Source: Exiguobacterium chiriqhucha RW-2
GTDB taxonomy: Bacteria; Bacillota; Bacilli; Exiguobacteriales; Exiguobacteriaceae
Direction of reading: 5' to 3'
Length of the DNA stretch: 64,000 nucleotides
Assembly: GCF_000416965.1 (NCBI RefSeq)
Contig: NZ_ATCL01000014.1
Location: 620,001 to 684,000 of the forward strand
The translations under genes were made by a program, and so were the position numbers. Shown here one piece after another: positions 1-9,208 of this stretch. The notes below the pieces were generated by a model. That model saw only the letters and a program-made list of their open reading frames with translations. It ran no database searches and was not told the DNA's origin. Every line of letters begins with the position of its first letter. Position 1 is the stretch's first letter.

Positions 1-2
1 CG

Positions 3-434
3 ATCACGCTGCATAACATCCCGGAAGGACTGGCCGTCGGCGTCGCTTTCGGGGCGGTCGCGGCCGATTTCCCGTCCGCATCGCTAACGGGTGCCATCGC
101 CTTGGCCATCGGCATCGGCATTCAAAACTTTCCGGAAGGTGCCGCCGTATCGCTCCCGCTCAGACGGGACGGGCTCTCCCGGCGCCGCAGTTTTTTCTAC
201 GGTCAGTTATCGGGCATGGTCGAACCGGCGGCCGCACTGGTCGGCGTCTGGGCCGTGCTCGTCATGGAGCCGCTCTTGCCGTTCGCGCTCAGCTTTGCCG
301 CCGGGGCGATGATTTTTGTCGTCGTCGAAGAAGTGATCCCGGGGTCGCAAGAGAATGGGCATAAAGATATGGCGTCGATGGCGTTGATGCTCGGCTTCAC
401 CATCATGATGATTTTGGACGTGGCGTTAGGATAA
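3..434 (+). CDS. ZIP family divalent metal transporter (3' part)
   Basis: The frame is open at the left edge (codons start at base 3), so only the last 143 or so residues are present. HNIPEG at the edge and QNFPEG about 40 residues later are the paired metal-binding signatures of transmembrane segments 4 and 5 in ZIP (ZupT/GufA-like) transporters, which move Zn2+, Fe2+ or Mn2+ into the cytosol. The rest is three or four hydrophobic helices, with VVVEEVIP in the penultimate one, and the chain ends in the membrane as usual for the family. The substrate cannot be read from this fragment. A shared terminator separates it from the convergent fra gene. Confidence 0.88.
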   Translation: MTLHNIPEGLAVGVAFGAVAADFPSASLTGAIALAIGIGIQNFPEGAAVSLPLRRDGLSRRRSFFYGQLSGMVEPAAALVGVWAVLVMEPLLPFALSFAAGAMIFVVVEEVIPGSQENGHKDMASMALMLGFTIMMILDVALG

Positions 435-443
435 GCCACAGAA

Positions 444-475
444 AAGGAGCGATGACATGCGCGTCATCGCTCCTT
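444..475. terminator. bidirectional terminator between ZIP gene and fra
   Basis: Perfect 13-bp inverted repeat (AAGGAGCGATGAC, loop ATGCGC, GTCATCGCTCCTT) followed by a short T-rich run. It lies between two convergent genes and probably ends both transcripts. Confidence 0.8.
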
Positions 476-483
476 CTTTCAGA

Positions 484-852
484 TCAACGCCAAAACGACG
501 TGTGACCGGCCTTATCTTCGATATTGAAGGCGATGATGTCACGAAGCAAATCGTAGTCGACGGCTTGGCTCCACTTGATACGGAACAGCTGTTTCGTCTG
601 CGTATAGCCCGCCTCCCGGATTTGCATCTGGAACACCTCGAGCGGGACGGCCTCCGGCGCGACGGCAAAGTGTGCTTTGGCCACACTGAAGGCGATGATG
701 AACGTCCCGTGATCGGTGAACATCGGCTGATTCCAGGCGATGCGTTCCTCGAGGTGCGGGAATGTCTCCCGGACCCACACGAATATGTCGTCCAGTTTGG
801 CACGGTGTTCCGGGTCGTCAATCGTTGCTAAAAAATCGTCAAACGTCTCCAT
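484..852 (-). CDS. fra: frataxin-like intracellular iron chaperone Fra (YdhG family, DUF1801)
   Basis: 122 residues, matching the roughly 124-residue Bacillus subtilis Fra/YdhG. Recognisable landmarks are IAWNQPMFTDHGTFIIAFSV in the middle, AVAPE after it, and a C-terminal phenylalanine-tryptophan-arginine end. Members have a frataxin-like/YdhG fold, bind iron and deliver it for Fe-S cluster and haem synthesis in the cytosol. The start is supported by AAAGGAGGT seven bases upstream on the minus strand. It is transcribed alone and converges on the ZIP metal transporter, which may be a coincidence of metal-related neighbours. The family call is firm; the iron-donor role rests on the B. subtilis homologue. 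Confidence 0.85.
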   Translation of the reverse strand: METFDDFLATIDDPEHRAKLDDIFVWVRETFPHLEERIAWNQPMFTDHGTFIIAFSVAKAHFAVAPEAVPLEVFQMQIREAGYTQTKQLFRIKWSQAVDYDLLRDIIAFNIEDKAGHTSFWR

Positions 853-871
853 GAGAAACCTCCTTTGGTGA

Positions 872-900
872 AAGAAAGCCCGACTCAGATGAGCCGGGCT
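872..900 (-). terminator. terminator of rocA
   Basis: On the minus strand AGCCCGGCTCA pairs with TGAGTCGGGCT (one mismatch) and is followed by TTCTTTC, directly after the rocA stop codon. Confidence 0.75.
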
Positions 901-906
901 GATTGA

Positions 907-2451
907 TTAAAACGTCTCAGACGTCGTTTTTGCTTGCATGTGGAGCTGGATGTAATCCGGTCCGCCTGCTTTCGAGTCTGTACCTGACATGTTGAACCCG
1001 CCGAACGGCTGATAGCCGACGATGGCGCCTGTGCAACCACGGTTGAAATACAAGTTCCCGACGTGGAAGTTCTGACGCGCGTACTCTTGGTTCGAGCGGT
1101 CACGCGTGAGGACGGCACCCGTCAAGCCGTATTCCGTGTTGTTGGCGATGTCGATCGCTTCTTTGAAGTCTTTCGCTTTCGTGAAGGCGACGATCGGTCC
1201 AAAGATTTCTTCTTGCATGAGACGTGCTTTCGGCGCGACGTCAGCGACGACCGTCGGCTCGATGAAGTAGCCTGTCGAGTCGTCGGCTTTACCACCGGCG
1301 ACGATTTTGCCTTCTTCTTTGGCGACGTCGAAGTATGATGTGATCTTCTTGAACGCGGCCGCATCGATGACCGGTCCCATGAAGTGTTCGTTTTGCTCCG
1401 TGTTGCCGACCGAGAGTTCGTTCGTCAATTCGACGACGCGGTCGAGCACCGTGTCATACACGCTGTCGACGATGACGGCACGAGAACAAGCCGAACATTT
1501 TTGACCAGAGAAGCCGAACGCCGATTTGACGATTGACTGGGCCGCGAGTTCGAGGTCCGCTGATTCGTCGACGACGATCGTATCTTTTCCGCCCATCTCT
1601 GCGATGACGCGTTTGAGCCAGATTTGGCCGTCGTTCAATTTAGAGGCACGCTCGTTGATGCGTAAGCCCACGTCACGTGAACCTGTGAAACTGATGAAGC
1701 GTGTCTTCGGATGGTCGACGAGATAGTCACCGACTTCTGCGCCTGGTCCTGGGATGAAGTTGAGGACGCCTTTCGGAAGGCCTGCTTCTTCCATGACCTC
1801 GACGAATTTCGCAGCGACGATCGGTGTCGTCGATGCTGGTTTCAAGAGGATCGTGTTACCGGCAACGATAGCCGCGACGGCCGTCCCTGCCATGATTGCG
1901 AACGGGAAGTTCCAAGGGCTGATGACGATCCCGACCCCGAGTGGGATGTAGTCATAGCGGTTGTATTCGCCCGGACGGCTCTCGACTTTTTTACCTGGTT
2001 TGAGCTCGAGCATTTGACGTGCATAGTATTCCATGAAGTCGATCGCTTCTGCTGTATCCGCGTCCGCTTCGTTCCACGGCTTGCCTGCCTCTTTGACGAG
2101 GTAAGCCGAGAACTCGTGCTTGCGCTTGCGGACGATGTTCGCCGCTTTGAACAAGACGTCGGCACGGACGGCCGGATCGACATGGCGCCATGAGTCGAAC
2201 GCTGTGAGCGCTTCTTGCATCGCACGCTCAGCGAGCTCTTGGTTCGCTTTCGAGACGTGACCGATGACTTCTTCTTTATTGGCCGGGTTGTAAGACGTGA
2301 TTTTGCCTTCCGTCGTAACTTTCTCCCCACCGATTACGAGCGGATAGTCTTTTCCGAGCTCACCGTTGACTTTCTCGATCGCCGCTTGGATGGCTGCGGC
2401 GTTCTCTTTGTTTGTAAAGTCTGTGAATGGTTCATGTTTGTATGGAATCAT
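907..2451 (-). CDS. rocA: L-glutamate gamma-semialdehyde (1-pyrroline-5-carboxylate) dehydrogenase
   Basis: 514 residues, the same length as RocA of Bacillus. It oxidises glutamate-gamma-semialdehyde (from proline or from arginine via ornithine) to glutamate with NAD+. The aldehyde dehydrogenase signatures are present: [12 protein letters not shown] in the cofactor domain, FTGSRDVG, the general-base glutamate in AEMGGKDTI, and the catalytic cysteine in [28 protein letters not shown] near the C-terminus is typical of the P5C dehydrogenase subgroup. AAGGGGG lies upstream of the ATG. No proline dehydrogenase gene adjoins, so it is a single-gene unit with its own terminator. A cre-like site upstream suggests carbon catabolite control. 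Confidence 0.95.
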   Translation of the reverse strand: MIPYKHEPFTDFTNKENAAAIQAAIEKVNGELGKDYPLVIGGEKVTTEGKITSYNPANKEEVIGHVSKANQELAERAMQEALTAFDSWRHVDPAVRADVLFKAANIVRKRKHEFSAYLVKEAGKPWNEADADTAEAIDFMEYYARQMLELKPGKKVESRPGEYNRYDYIPLGVGIVISPWNFPFAIMAGTAVAAIVAGNTILLKPASTTPIVAAKFVEVMEEAGLPKGVLNFIPGPGAEVGDYLVDHPKTRFISFTGSRDVGLRINERASKLNDGQIWLKRVIAEMGGKDTIVVDESADLELAAQSIVKSAFGFSGQKCSACSRAVIVDSVYDTVLDRVVELTNELSVGNTEQNEHFMGPVIDAAAFKKITSYFDVAKEEGKIVAGGKADDSTGYFIEPTVVADVAPKARLMQEEIFGPIVAFTKAKDFKEAIDIANNTEYGLTGAVLTRDRSNQEYARQNFHVGNLYFNRGCTGAIVGYQPFGGFNMSGTDSKAGGPDYIQLHMQAKTTSETF

Positions 2452-2479
2452 TCTCGTTCCCCCTTAAAAGTGATCGTAT

Positions 2480-2512
2480 ATTGAAGCGCTTACGTCTGTA
2501 TTGTATCTAAAA
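2480..2512 (-). promoter_or_regulatory. candidate rocA promoter -10 and cre-like site
   Basis: On the minus strand TACAAT (about 2502-2507) could be the -10 box. Just downstream, GTAAGCGCTTCAAT (about 2481-2494) resembles a CcpA cre site with two mismatches to the relaxed consensus. A cre placed just after the -10 would act as a roadblock. No convincing -35 was found, so this is tentative. Confidence 0.3.
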
Positions 2513-2622
2513 TCGTGGTGAAATCCTAGTGAAACAATTTTCCAGAAAAGCGTGTCGTTTTCGCTCGAAATCGAGTCGTGGTAGGATGAGAGTACAGGAC
2601 GACTTGCGAAGGGAATGATTGA

Positions 2623-3438
2623 ATGAACAAGTGGATGATGCCGCTCGTGCTGACCGTGTTGCTCGCGGGATGCGGAACGGCGGACGAAACGCCGACGGAA
2701 GAGGCGGCCGAAGAGACGAAAGCGCCGCTCCCGGAAGCGGTCGAGACCTTGTATACGTCATACCAACAAGCGCTCGAAAACGGGGATGCGGCGGCGCTCA
2801 AAGCCATCGACTATGCGGGCGAGTTGACCGACATCCCGGCGACCGGTGCCGAGATGCGTGGCCTCACGCCGGGCGATATGTACGAGAGCTGGGTGAATGA
2901 GGACGGGGACGTCGCGTTCATCGTCCATGAGATGGAGGACGCGGACGGCAATGAACTGCCGAACCGACTCTCGAAAGTCGCTATCAAAGAAGGGGAGGAC
3001 TGGAAACTCGTCGTCACCCCGGCTCTTATCCCGGCCGATGTGATTGGAGAAGTCGGCGACATGTTGACGGGAATCGAGGCGAACGAGTACGGCGTGAATG
3101 CAGAAGCAAATGCCCGTCTCGCCGAAGTGCCGGAAGACGAGGCTGGCCCGATTTATGACCAAGTGAACGCCCAGACCGACTACGTCGCGCTCGAGGCCGA
3201 CAATAACGTCTTCTTGCTCATGGCCGAGACGCTCACCGTGCCGGAGAACCAAGACACGATGGCCGACTACTTCGAGGCGTACCGGACGTGGTATACCGAC
3301 AATGAGGCGGCACTTAAAAAGGCCGCTGCAACAGAAGACCCGGTCGAGTATCTCGAAGTGCTCGAATCGCTCAAACAAAAATTAGAACAAGCGATCGACG
3401 GTTATGACGAGAATCTCGTCGACCCGTCGTTCGGATAA
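2623..3438 (+). CDS. predicted lipoprotein of unknown function
   Basis: 271 residues. The N-terminus has a short charged start, a hydrophobic stretch and the lipobox LLAG-Cys17, so the mature protein should be a diacylglyceryl-anchored surface lipoprotein. An acidic low-complexity linker (about residues 18-36, rich in Glu and Thr) follows, then a soluble alpha/beta region with no domain I recognise. Residues 38-125 (ETLYTSYQQALENGD...VAFIVHEMEDADGN) resemble the NTF2-like or DUF4878-type folds common in Bacillales lipoproteins, but I cannot confirm this. bcp starts only 12 bases after the stop codon, so the two are probably cotranscribed. Confidence 0.75.
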   Translation: MNKWMMPLVLTVLLAGCGTADETPTEEAAEETKAPLPEAVETLYTSYQQALENGDAAALKAIDYAGELTDIPATGAEMRGLTPGDMYESWVNEDGDVAFIVHEMEDADGNELPNRLSKVAIKEGEDWKLVVTPALIPADVIGEVGDMLTGIEANEYGVNAEANARLAEVPEDEAGPIYDQVNAQTDYVALEADNNVFLLMAETLTVPENQDTMADYFEAYRTWYTDNEAALKKAAATEDPVEYLEVLESLKQKLEQAIDGYDENLVDPSFG

Positions 3439-3450
3439 GGAGGAAATAAC

Positions 3451-3888
3451 ATGTTAGCACCGACATTCACATTACCGAACCAAAACGGGGACATGATCTC
3501 GCTCGAGGACTACCGGGGCCAGAAAGTCGTACTTTATTTCTACCCGAAGGACGCGACACCAGGTTGTACGACCGAGGCATGTGATTTCCGCGATGCGACA
3601 CCGCGATTGAACGGGGCCGTCGTCCTCGGCATCTCGGCCGACAGCCAGAAGAAGCACCAAAACTTCATCGCCAAACATGAGCTGCCGTTCGATTTGCTCG
3701 TTGACGACACGCATGAGGTATCGGAGCTATACGGCGTCTGGCAATTGAAAAAGAATTACGGGAAAGAGTACTACGGCATCGTTCGTTCGACGTTCCTCAT
3801 CAACGAGGACGGCTATATCGAACAGGAATGGCGCAGTGTGAAAGTGAACGGGCACGTCGACGAGGTCGTCGCGGCGCTCACGACATGA
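3451..3888 (+). CDS. bcp: thiol peroxidase / peroxiredoxin Bcp
   Basis: 145 residues, typical of the Bcp/PrxQ subfamily (B. subtilis YgaF). It reduces H2O2 and organic hydroperoxides using thioredoxin. The active site reads PKDATPGCTTEACDFRD: Cys39 is the peroxidatic and Cys44 the resolving cysteine, giving the intrahelical C-X4-C arrangement of atypical 2-Cys PrxQ enzymes. YGVWQLKKNYGKEYYGIVRS is the expected later motif. AAGGAGGAAA precedes the ATG. It is the second gene of a pair with the lipoprotein and ends at a strong terminator. Confidence 0.93.
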   Translation: MLAPTFTLPNQNGDMISLEDYRGQKVVLYFYPKDATPGCTTEACDFRDATPRLNGAVVLGISADSQKKHQNFIAKHELPFDLLVDDTHEVSELYGVWQLKKNYGKEYYGIVRSTFLINEDGYIEQEWRSVKVNGHVDEVVAALTT

Positions 3889-3894
3889 AACGAG

Positions 3895-3924
3895 ACGGCT
3901 CCCAAAACGGGGGCCGTTTTTTTG
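3895..3924 (+). terminator. terminator of lipoprotein-bcp pair
   Basis: ACGGCTCCC, loop AAAAC, GGGGGCCGT (one G-T pair) followed by seven T, just after the bcp stop codon. Confidence 0.85.
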
Positions 3925-3970
3925 TGCCTCGCATTACAATTTTATTTCAAATACTAAATTCAGAATCAGG

Positions 3971-3998
3971 TTAAGATAAAGCGCAAAAGTGGTATATT
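3971..3998 (+). promoter_or_regulatory. candidate sigma-A promoter of AGCS symporter
   Basis: TTAAGA, 16-bp spacer, TATATT. This gives a 5' leader of about 110 bases, which contains a small hairpin (CAAC-TT-GACG-AA-GTTG near 4040). No known riboswitch was recognised in it. Confidence 0.45.
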
Positions 3999-4117
3999 AC
4001 AAAAATGTTACACAACATCGGACCGGATTAATGCCTTGTCAACTTGACGAAGTTGAGAATGTTCTGAAAAATATGAAGGAACGGTGAACACCAGATTTAC
4101 ATAGGGGGCAGAGTAAC

Positions 4118-5491
4118 ATGGAAAAGTTTGAAGCGGTCCTGACGAGTTTATCCAACCTCGTCTGGGGGCCACACTTATTGATTCTATTGATTGGGACGGG
4201 CGTCTATTTGACGTTCCGGCTCGGCTTTATCCAAGTGACGCGGCTCGGATACGGTTTGAAAGAAGCGTTCATCCCGAAACAGAAAACGGGAGCGGAAGCG
4301 GAGAAACAGAAAAAGCAACGTGGTGACATCTCTCACTTCCAGGCGCTCATGACAGCGCTCGCGGCCACGGTCGGGACAGGGAACATGGTCGGCGTCGCGA
4401 CGGCGGTCGTCCTGGGGGGACCGGGCGCCATCGTCTGGATGTGGCTCTCTGGTTTCATCGGGATGGCGACGAAATACGCCGAGGCGATTCTCGCCGTCAA
4501 ATATCGTGTCGTCGATGAACGGGGCGAGATTGCCGGCGGGCCGATGTATTATTTGGAGCACGGTTTGAAGAAGAAGTGGCTCGGTATGACGTTCGCCTTG
4601 TTCGCTGCGATCGCCGCGTTCGGTATCGGTAACGGCGTCCAGACGAACTCGATCAGTATGGCGCTCAATACGTCATTCGGGATTCCTATGCTCGTAACGG
4701 GCATCGTGCTCATGGTGCTGACAGGATTCGTCATCCTTGGTGGCGTCAAATCAATCGGGAAAGTCGTCGGTGTGTTCGTACCGGTCATGATTATCGGTTA
4801 TGTCGGGGGCGGACTCGTTATCCTCGTCATGAACTTCGAGTTGATTCCGTCGGCATTCGCGACCATCTTCTCGAGCACGTTCAGTGCGGAAGCCATCGGC
4901 GGTGGGGCGCTCGGTGCCGCGATTCGATACGGGGTCGCACGCGGCGTATTCTCGAACGAGGCTGGCCTCGGCTCGGCACCGATCGCAGCAGCAGCCGCGA
5001 AGACAGATTTCCCGGGACGGCAAGCGCTCGTCTCGATGACGCAAGTGTTGATTGATACGCTCATCGTCTGTTCGATTACCGGATTGACGATCGTCATGAG
5101 CGGTCAGTACACGAGTGGTCTTCAAGGCATCGAGTTGACGCAAGCATCCTTCGCGTATTTCCTTGGTCCGATCGGGGAATTGATCGTCACGATTTCACTC
5201 GTCTTCTTCGCCTTCTCGACGGTGATCGGCTGGTGTTATTATGGGGAACGGTCGGTCTATTACTTGCTCGGGGAGAAAGCCATCGTGCCATATCGGATGG
5301 TGTATATCGTCGTCGCCGGACTCGGCGCGATGACGACGAACTTGAATCTGATTTGGGCGATCTCGGACGTCTTCAACGGGCTGATGGCGATTCCGAACTT
5401 GATTGGTCTCTTGTTCTTGTCAGGTGTCGTCGTCGCCGAGACGAAGCGTTTTGAGCTCGAACGGCAAAAAGAACTGCGGCAAGCCGCTTAA
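4118..5491 (+). CDS. alanine/glycine:cation symporter family protein (AGCS, AlsT/GlnT type)
   Basis: 457 residues with about 10-11 membrane helices. The family signatures ALAATVGTGNMVGVATAV, GGPGAIVWMWLSGFIGMATKYAEA, EIAGGPMYY and GVFSNEAGLGSAPIAAAAA are all present. AGCS proteins import alanine, glycine or glutamine with Na+ or H+. Which amino acid is moved cannot be told from sequence; Bacillus paralogues include the glutamine transporter AlsT. GGGGGCAGAG lies seven bases before the ATG. The gene stands alone between two terminators and converges on the chemoreceptor gene. Confidence 0.92.
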   Translation: MEKFEAVLTSLSNLVWGPHLLILLIGTGVYLTFRLGFIQVTRLGYGLKEAFIPKQKTGAEAEKQKKQRGDISHFQALMTALAATVGTGNMVGVATAVVLGGPGAIVWMWLSGFIGMATKYAEAILAVKYRVVDERGEIAGGPMYYLEHGLKKKWLGMTFALFAAIAAFGIGNGVQTNSISMALNTSFGIPMLVTGIVLMVLTGFVILGGVKSIGKVVGVFVPVMIIGYVGGGLVILVMNFELIPSAFATIFSSTFSAEAIGGGALGAAIRYGVARGVFSNEAGLGSAPIAAAAAKTDFPGRQALVSMTQVLIDTLIVCSITGLTIVMSGQYTSGLQGIELTQASFAYFLGPIGELIVTISLVFFAFSTVIGWCYYGERSVYYLLGEKAIVPYRMVYIVVAGLGAMTTNLNLIWAISDVFNGLMAIPNLIGLLFLSGVVVAETKRFELERQKELRQAA

Positions 5492-5493
5492 CC

Positions 5494-5530
5494 AAAAGGA
5501 AGCATCCTCACGCGAGGACGCTTCCTTTTT
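5494..5530. terminator. bidirectional terminator (AGCS / chemoreceptor)
   Basis: AAAAGGAAGC-ATCCTC, loop ACGC, GAGGA-C-GCTTCCTTTTTT. Runs of A and T on both sides allow termination of both convergent genes. Confidence 0.85.
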
Positions 5531-7234
5531 TCATACCTTGAATTGACCGATCAACGCGTTCAATTCGTCCATCTTTTGTTGGGATATTTCTGTGACGCGG
5601 TTCAATTCGCTGAAGCGGTCGACAGACATCGTCACTTTCTCGGCGATTTCCTGTGTGCCGAGCGCACCGTTGTTGACCGTGACAGCCACGTCTTGGATGA
5701 CCCGGATCATATTCGACGTCAACTGCTCGAGTTCAATAGCGGCGACGGCAAACTCTGAGGCGGTCGCTTCGAACCGGCCGGCGTCCTCACTGTAATGCTC
5801 GGCCGCCTCTTCGAGTTGGTCATAGTCTTTCAACACGTTTGTATCGAGGAAACTGAGCATCTCGCTCGACGTGTCGTTCAAATGGTCGACGGAGTGGAGC
5901 ACGGTCGTCGAGATGGCTTGAATCCGTTCGACGGTCGTCCGGCTCGTCTCGGCGAGTTTCCGAATCTCATCGGCGACGACGGCGAACCCGCGTCCCGCCT
6001 CACCAGCCCGAGCGGCTTCAATCGAGGCGTTCAAGGAAAGGAGATTCGTCTGGGCGGCGATGTCTAAAATGTCGTTCGTGAGTGTCGCGATCTCCCGGAC
6101 GGCTTTGGCGTCTTGCATCGCCTGCTCTAAATTGACGCGCGTCGACGAGAGGACGTGGAGGGCGGACGCTTTTGCCTCGACGGCATGGTCGCGCAAGGCG
6201 ACGGCGCGGGCATCGACTTGCTCGGCCTCGGCTTTTCGCTCGGCGGCCATCGTCACGATGTTGTGAAGCGTCCGTTCCATGTCAGAAGCCGACGCGTTCA
6301 TCTCTTGGGCGCTCGCGGCCGTCTGTTGCATCCCGGCCGTCAAGTCCTCGGTCGTGGCGGCCGTCGTCGTCATGTACGTGTCGAGCTCGCGCAACTCATC
6401 ATACATGCGACTTGACTGTGCGGTCACCCCGTGAGACACACCGTTCACTTGCAAAATCAATTGGCGAAGGTTGGCAAGGAATTGGTTGAAGTCGCGGGCG
6501 AGTCCCGAAAACTCATCGCGGCGCTTCACCGGGATGGCCGTTGTCAAATCGCCTTGGCTCGTGGCTAGCTCCCGCATCTTCACTTTAAACTCGTTTAATG
6601 GCTCAAAGATGGAGCGGAAGATGAATACCATCATCAGCACCGTGAAGATGACGGCAGCGGCCATGATGATCATGAGTGTGAGCTGGACTTGTTCGAACAG
6701 CGCCGCACCGGATTCCGTGTCAGACCGAATCTCATCGCGGTTCAAGTTGACGAGCAGACCGAGCGTGTTTGACAAGGCGTCAGCGCTTGGTGTCGCCGTG
6801 TCCCGGAAGTAGGCGTCGGCCGCGGCTTGCCCGTCCTCGTTCGAGACGCGCACCAACTCATCGATGTTCGTCTGGAATGACGTCCATTGGGTCGTCGCTT
6901 GATCGAACAATTCCTGATCGGCCTGTGTGATAATCGTTGACTCATATCCAGTCATTTGTTGTTCGAGAATCGTGACGGCTGTCTGCAAATCACGCTCGAT
7001 GTTTTGCTTCATCACCTCGTCCTCGACCAAGGCGTGGCGCGTCATATGGCGACGAATCTCGAGCAACTGTTTGTCGACTTGATGGATTTGGTCCATCCCT
7101 GGCACCCACGAGACGGTCATATCTTGTTGGGCGGCCTTGGATGCATTCAACGCATAAAACGAGTAGCCGCTCACCCCGAGCAACAACACGAGCAAGACGG
7201 TGAAAGCGACGATCAGTTTATTACGGATTGACAT
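5531..7234 (-). CDS. methyl-accepting chemotaxis protein
   Basis: 567 residues in the usual receptor order: membrane helix about 7-27, extracytoplasmic four-helix-bundle (4HB_MCP-like) region to about 183, second membrane helix about 185-207, HAMP about 209-261, then a long coiled coil. The strongly conserved signalling tip ([20 protein letters not shown]...[16 protein letters not shown]) lies around residues 390-430 and binds CheA and CheW. The ligand is unknown. The minus-strand RBS is GAGGGGG before the ATG. No other chemotaxis genes are nearby, as is common for dispersed receptors. Confidence 0.94.
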   Translation of the reverse strand: MSIRNKLIVAFTVLLVLLLGVSGYSFYALNASKAAQQDMTVSWVPGMDQIHQVDKQLLEIRRHMTRHALVEDEVMKQNIERDLQTAVTILEQQMTGYESTIITQADQELFDQATTQWTSFQTNIDELVRVSNEDGQAAADAYFRDTATPSADALSNTLGLLVNLNRDEIRSDTESGAALFEQVQLTLMIIMAAAVIFTVLMMVFIFRSIFEPLNEFKVKMRELATSQGDLTTAIPVKRRDEFSGLARDFNQFLANLRQLILQVNGVSHGVTAQSSRMYDELRELDTYMTTTAATTEDLTAGMQQTAASAQEMNASASDMERTLHNIVTMAAERKAEAEQVDARAVALRDHAVEAKASALHVLSSTRVNLEQAMQDAKAVREIATLTNDILDIAAQTNLLSLNASIEAARAGEAGRGFAVVADEIRKLAETSRTTVERIQAISTTVLHSVDHLNDTSSEMLSFLDTNVLKDYDQLEEAAEHYSEDAGRFEATASEFAVAAIELEQLTSNMIRVIQDVAVTVNNGALGTQEIAEKVTMSVDRFSELNRVTEISQQKMDELNALIGQFKV

Positions 7235-7388
7235 AGGAATCCCCCTCGAAAAAATAATGCTTCTTTCTAAGCATAATGAGATTAGGGGACGGACCGAATA
7301 GGCGTTTTTGGAAACGAGTCAATATTACGAGGACATTCCCTAAGTTTTCAAAAAAGACATCAAGATTGGTGAGATGGGATTTTCTTTT

Positions 7389-7416
7389 TTGTCTTATAAA
7401 AAAGTGGTATGATAAT
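7389..7416 (+). promoter_or_regulatory. candidate promoter of gatCAB
   Basis: TTGTCT, 16-bp spacer, GATAAT, about 35 bases before the gatC start. The overlapping TATGAT is an alternative -10. Confidence 0.45.
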
Positions 7417-7451
7417 GGACGATGTATTGAAAACTGTTGGAGGTGGAACCT

Positions 7452-7742
7452 TTGGCTCGAATCACAGAAGCTGAAGTTCGGCACGTCGCCGGACTCGCCC
7501 GACTTGCGATCACAGAAGATGAAGTGACGCACTTCACGGAGCAATTGACAAAAATCCTCGAGTTCGCCGAGCAACTCGATGAACTCGATACGACGGGCGT
7601 CATCCCGACGACCCATGCCCTAGATTTGAAAAACGTACTACGCAAAGACGAGGTTCGTCCTTCACTTCCACGCGAGGAAGTCGAACGGATGGCACCTGAT
7701 TGGGAGAACGGCCAAGTCCGTGTCCCAGCGGTCTTTGAATAA
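7452..7742 (+). CDS. gatC: Asp-tRNA(Asn)/Glu-tRNA(Gln) amidotransferase subunit C
   Basis: 96 residues. GatC is the small scaffold that wraps around GatA and GatB in the amidotransferase that converts Glu-tRNA(Gln) and Asp-tRNA(Asn) to the amide forms. Motifs are [12 protein letters not shown], the central [10 protein letters not shown] and the C-terminal VRVPAVFE. The TTG at 7452 is chosen because GGAGGTG sits six bases before it and because family members begin M-(S/A)-RI; an upstream TTG would place the RBS inside the coding region. It heads the gatCAB operon, 11 bases before gatA. Confidence 0.95.
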   Translation: MARITEAEVRHVAGLARLAITEDEVTHFTEQLTKILEFAEQLDELDTTGVIPTTHALDLKNVLRKDEVRPSLPREEVERMAPDWENGQVRVPAVFE

Positions 7743-7753
7743 GGAGGCCCTTC

Positions 7754-9196
7754 ATGAGTTTATTTGATCACGGTGTAGCCAAGCTGCATACGCTTATAAA
7801 AGAAGGCGAAGTCACGGTATCCGACCTCGTCAAAGAATCATTTGACCGCATCGAGGCGACCGACGAGAAAATCGGTGCCTTCTTGACGCTCAACGAAGAC
7901 GCGTTCGAACAGGCGAAACGGATGGACGAGCTCGCCAAGACCTCGGACAACCCGCTCTTCGGTTTGCCAATCGGCGTCAAAGACAATATCGTCACGAAAG
8001 GGACACGCACGACGTGTGCCTCGAAGTTCCTCGAGAACTTTGTCCCGGCCCATGACGCGACGGTCGTCGAGCGTCTCCATGACGCCGGTGCCGTCACAAT
8101 CGGGAAGTTGAACATGGACGAGTTCGCGATGGGTTCATCAAACGAGAACTCGGCGTTCAAAGTCGTCCGTAACCCATGGGACCCAACGCGCGTACCAGGC
8201 GGTTCGTCAGGCGGTTCAGCGGCAACGGTCGCGGCCGGCCAAGTCCTGTTTAGCCTCGGCTCGGATACGGGTGGCTCGATTCGTCAACCGGCAGCCTATT
8301 GTGGCGTCGTCGGGATGAAACCGACGTACGGTCTCGTCTCACGTTACGGCCTCGTCGCATTCGCCTCGTCGCTCGACCAAATCGGTCCGCTCACACGTAC
8401 GGTCGAAGATAACGCCTACTTGTTGAACGCGATTGCCGGTCATTGCGACATGGACTCGACGTCGGCAACGGTCGATCTTCCGGATTACACGAAATCGCTT
8501 CACGGCGACATCAAAGGCATGAAGCTCGCGCTTCCGAAAGAGTTCATGGCTGAAGGCGTGTCGGACGGTGTCCGCAAACAGATTGAAGAAGCGGTCGAGA
8601 CGCTCAAATCACTCGGGGCGACGGTCGAGACCGTCTCACTTCCGACGGTGAAATATGCGCTCCCGACGTACTACTTGCTTGCATCATCGGAAGCCTCATC
8701 TAACTTGGCTCGCTTCGACGGGATCCGTTACGGACGCCGCGCCGAGGCCGATGCGCTCGAAGAAGTATTCACGTACTCGCGCGAACAAGGCTTCGGGGAA
8801 GAAGTGAAACGCCGCATCATGCTCGGGACGTACGCGCTCAGCTCAGGTTACTACGATGCGTTCTATAAGAAATCGCAACAGGTCCGCACGCTCATGAAGC
8901 AAGACTTCGCGAACGTGTTCGCCGACTACGATGCGATTATCGGACCGACTGCGCCGACGGTCGCGTTCAAACTCGGTGACCAGCTCGAAGATCCGCTCAC
9001 GATGTATGCCAACGATATTATGACGATTCCGGTCAACTTGGCGGGCATCCCGGCCATCTCGGTACCGGCTGGCTTGTCAGAAGGCCTCCCGGTCGGTTTA
9101 CAGATCATCGGGAACCATTTCAGTGAACCAACACTCTACCGCGTGGCCCATGCTTTTGAACAAGCAAACGGCGGTTTCAAGATGCCACAGCTCTAA
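7754..9196 (+). CDS. gatA: Glu-tRNA(Gln) amidotransferase subunit A
   Basis: 480 residues. GatA is the amidase that releases ammonia from glutamine for tRNA transamidation. The amidase-signature catalytic triad is visible: Lys76 in [10 protein letters not shown], Ser151 in [14 protein letters not shown] and Ser175 in [25 protein letters not shown] precedes the ATG. It lies between gatC and gatB with gaps of 11 and 12 bases, the standard Bacillales order. Confidence 0.97.
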   Translation: MSLFDHGVAKLHTLIKEGEVTVSDLVKESFDRIEATDEKIGAFLTLNEDAFEQAKRMDELAKTSDNPLFGLPIGVKDNIVTKGTRTTCASKFLENFVPAHDATVVERLHDAGAVTIGKLNMDEFAMGSSNENSAFKVVRNPWDPTRVPGGSSGGSAATVAAGQVLFSLGSDTGGSIRQPAAYCGVVGMKPTYGLVSRYGLVAFASSLDQIGPLTRTVEDNAYLLNAIAGHCDMDSTSATVDLPDYTKSLHGDIKGMKLALPKEFMAEGVSDGVRKQIEEAVETLKSLGATVETVSLPTVKYALPTYYLLASSEASSNLARFDGIRYGRRAEADALEEVFTYSREQGFGEEVKRRIMLGTYALSSGYYDAFYKKSQQVRTLMKQDFANVFADYDAIIGPTAPTVAFKLGDQLEDPLTMYANDIMTIPVNLAGIPAISVPAGLSEGLPVGLQIIGNHFSEPTLYRVAHAFEQANGGFKMPQL

Positions 9197-9208
9197 GGAG
9201 GACGTACG

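Noticed and set aside
1711-2193. Long open frames opposite rocA, and similar frames opposite gatB, tagO and degS.
   Set aside because: They are shadows of real genes: the opposite strand of GC-leaning codons gives Arg/Asp/His-rich text with no RBS and no family motif.
5794-7234. Sigma-D type promoter for the chemoreceptor (a GCCTATTC-like element near 7300 on the minus strand).
   Set aside because: The -35 TAAA is missing at the right spacing and the -10 matches GCCGATAT poorly.
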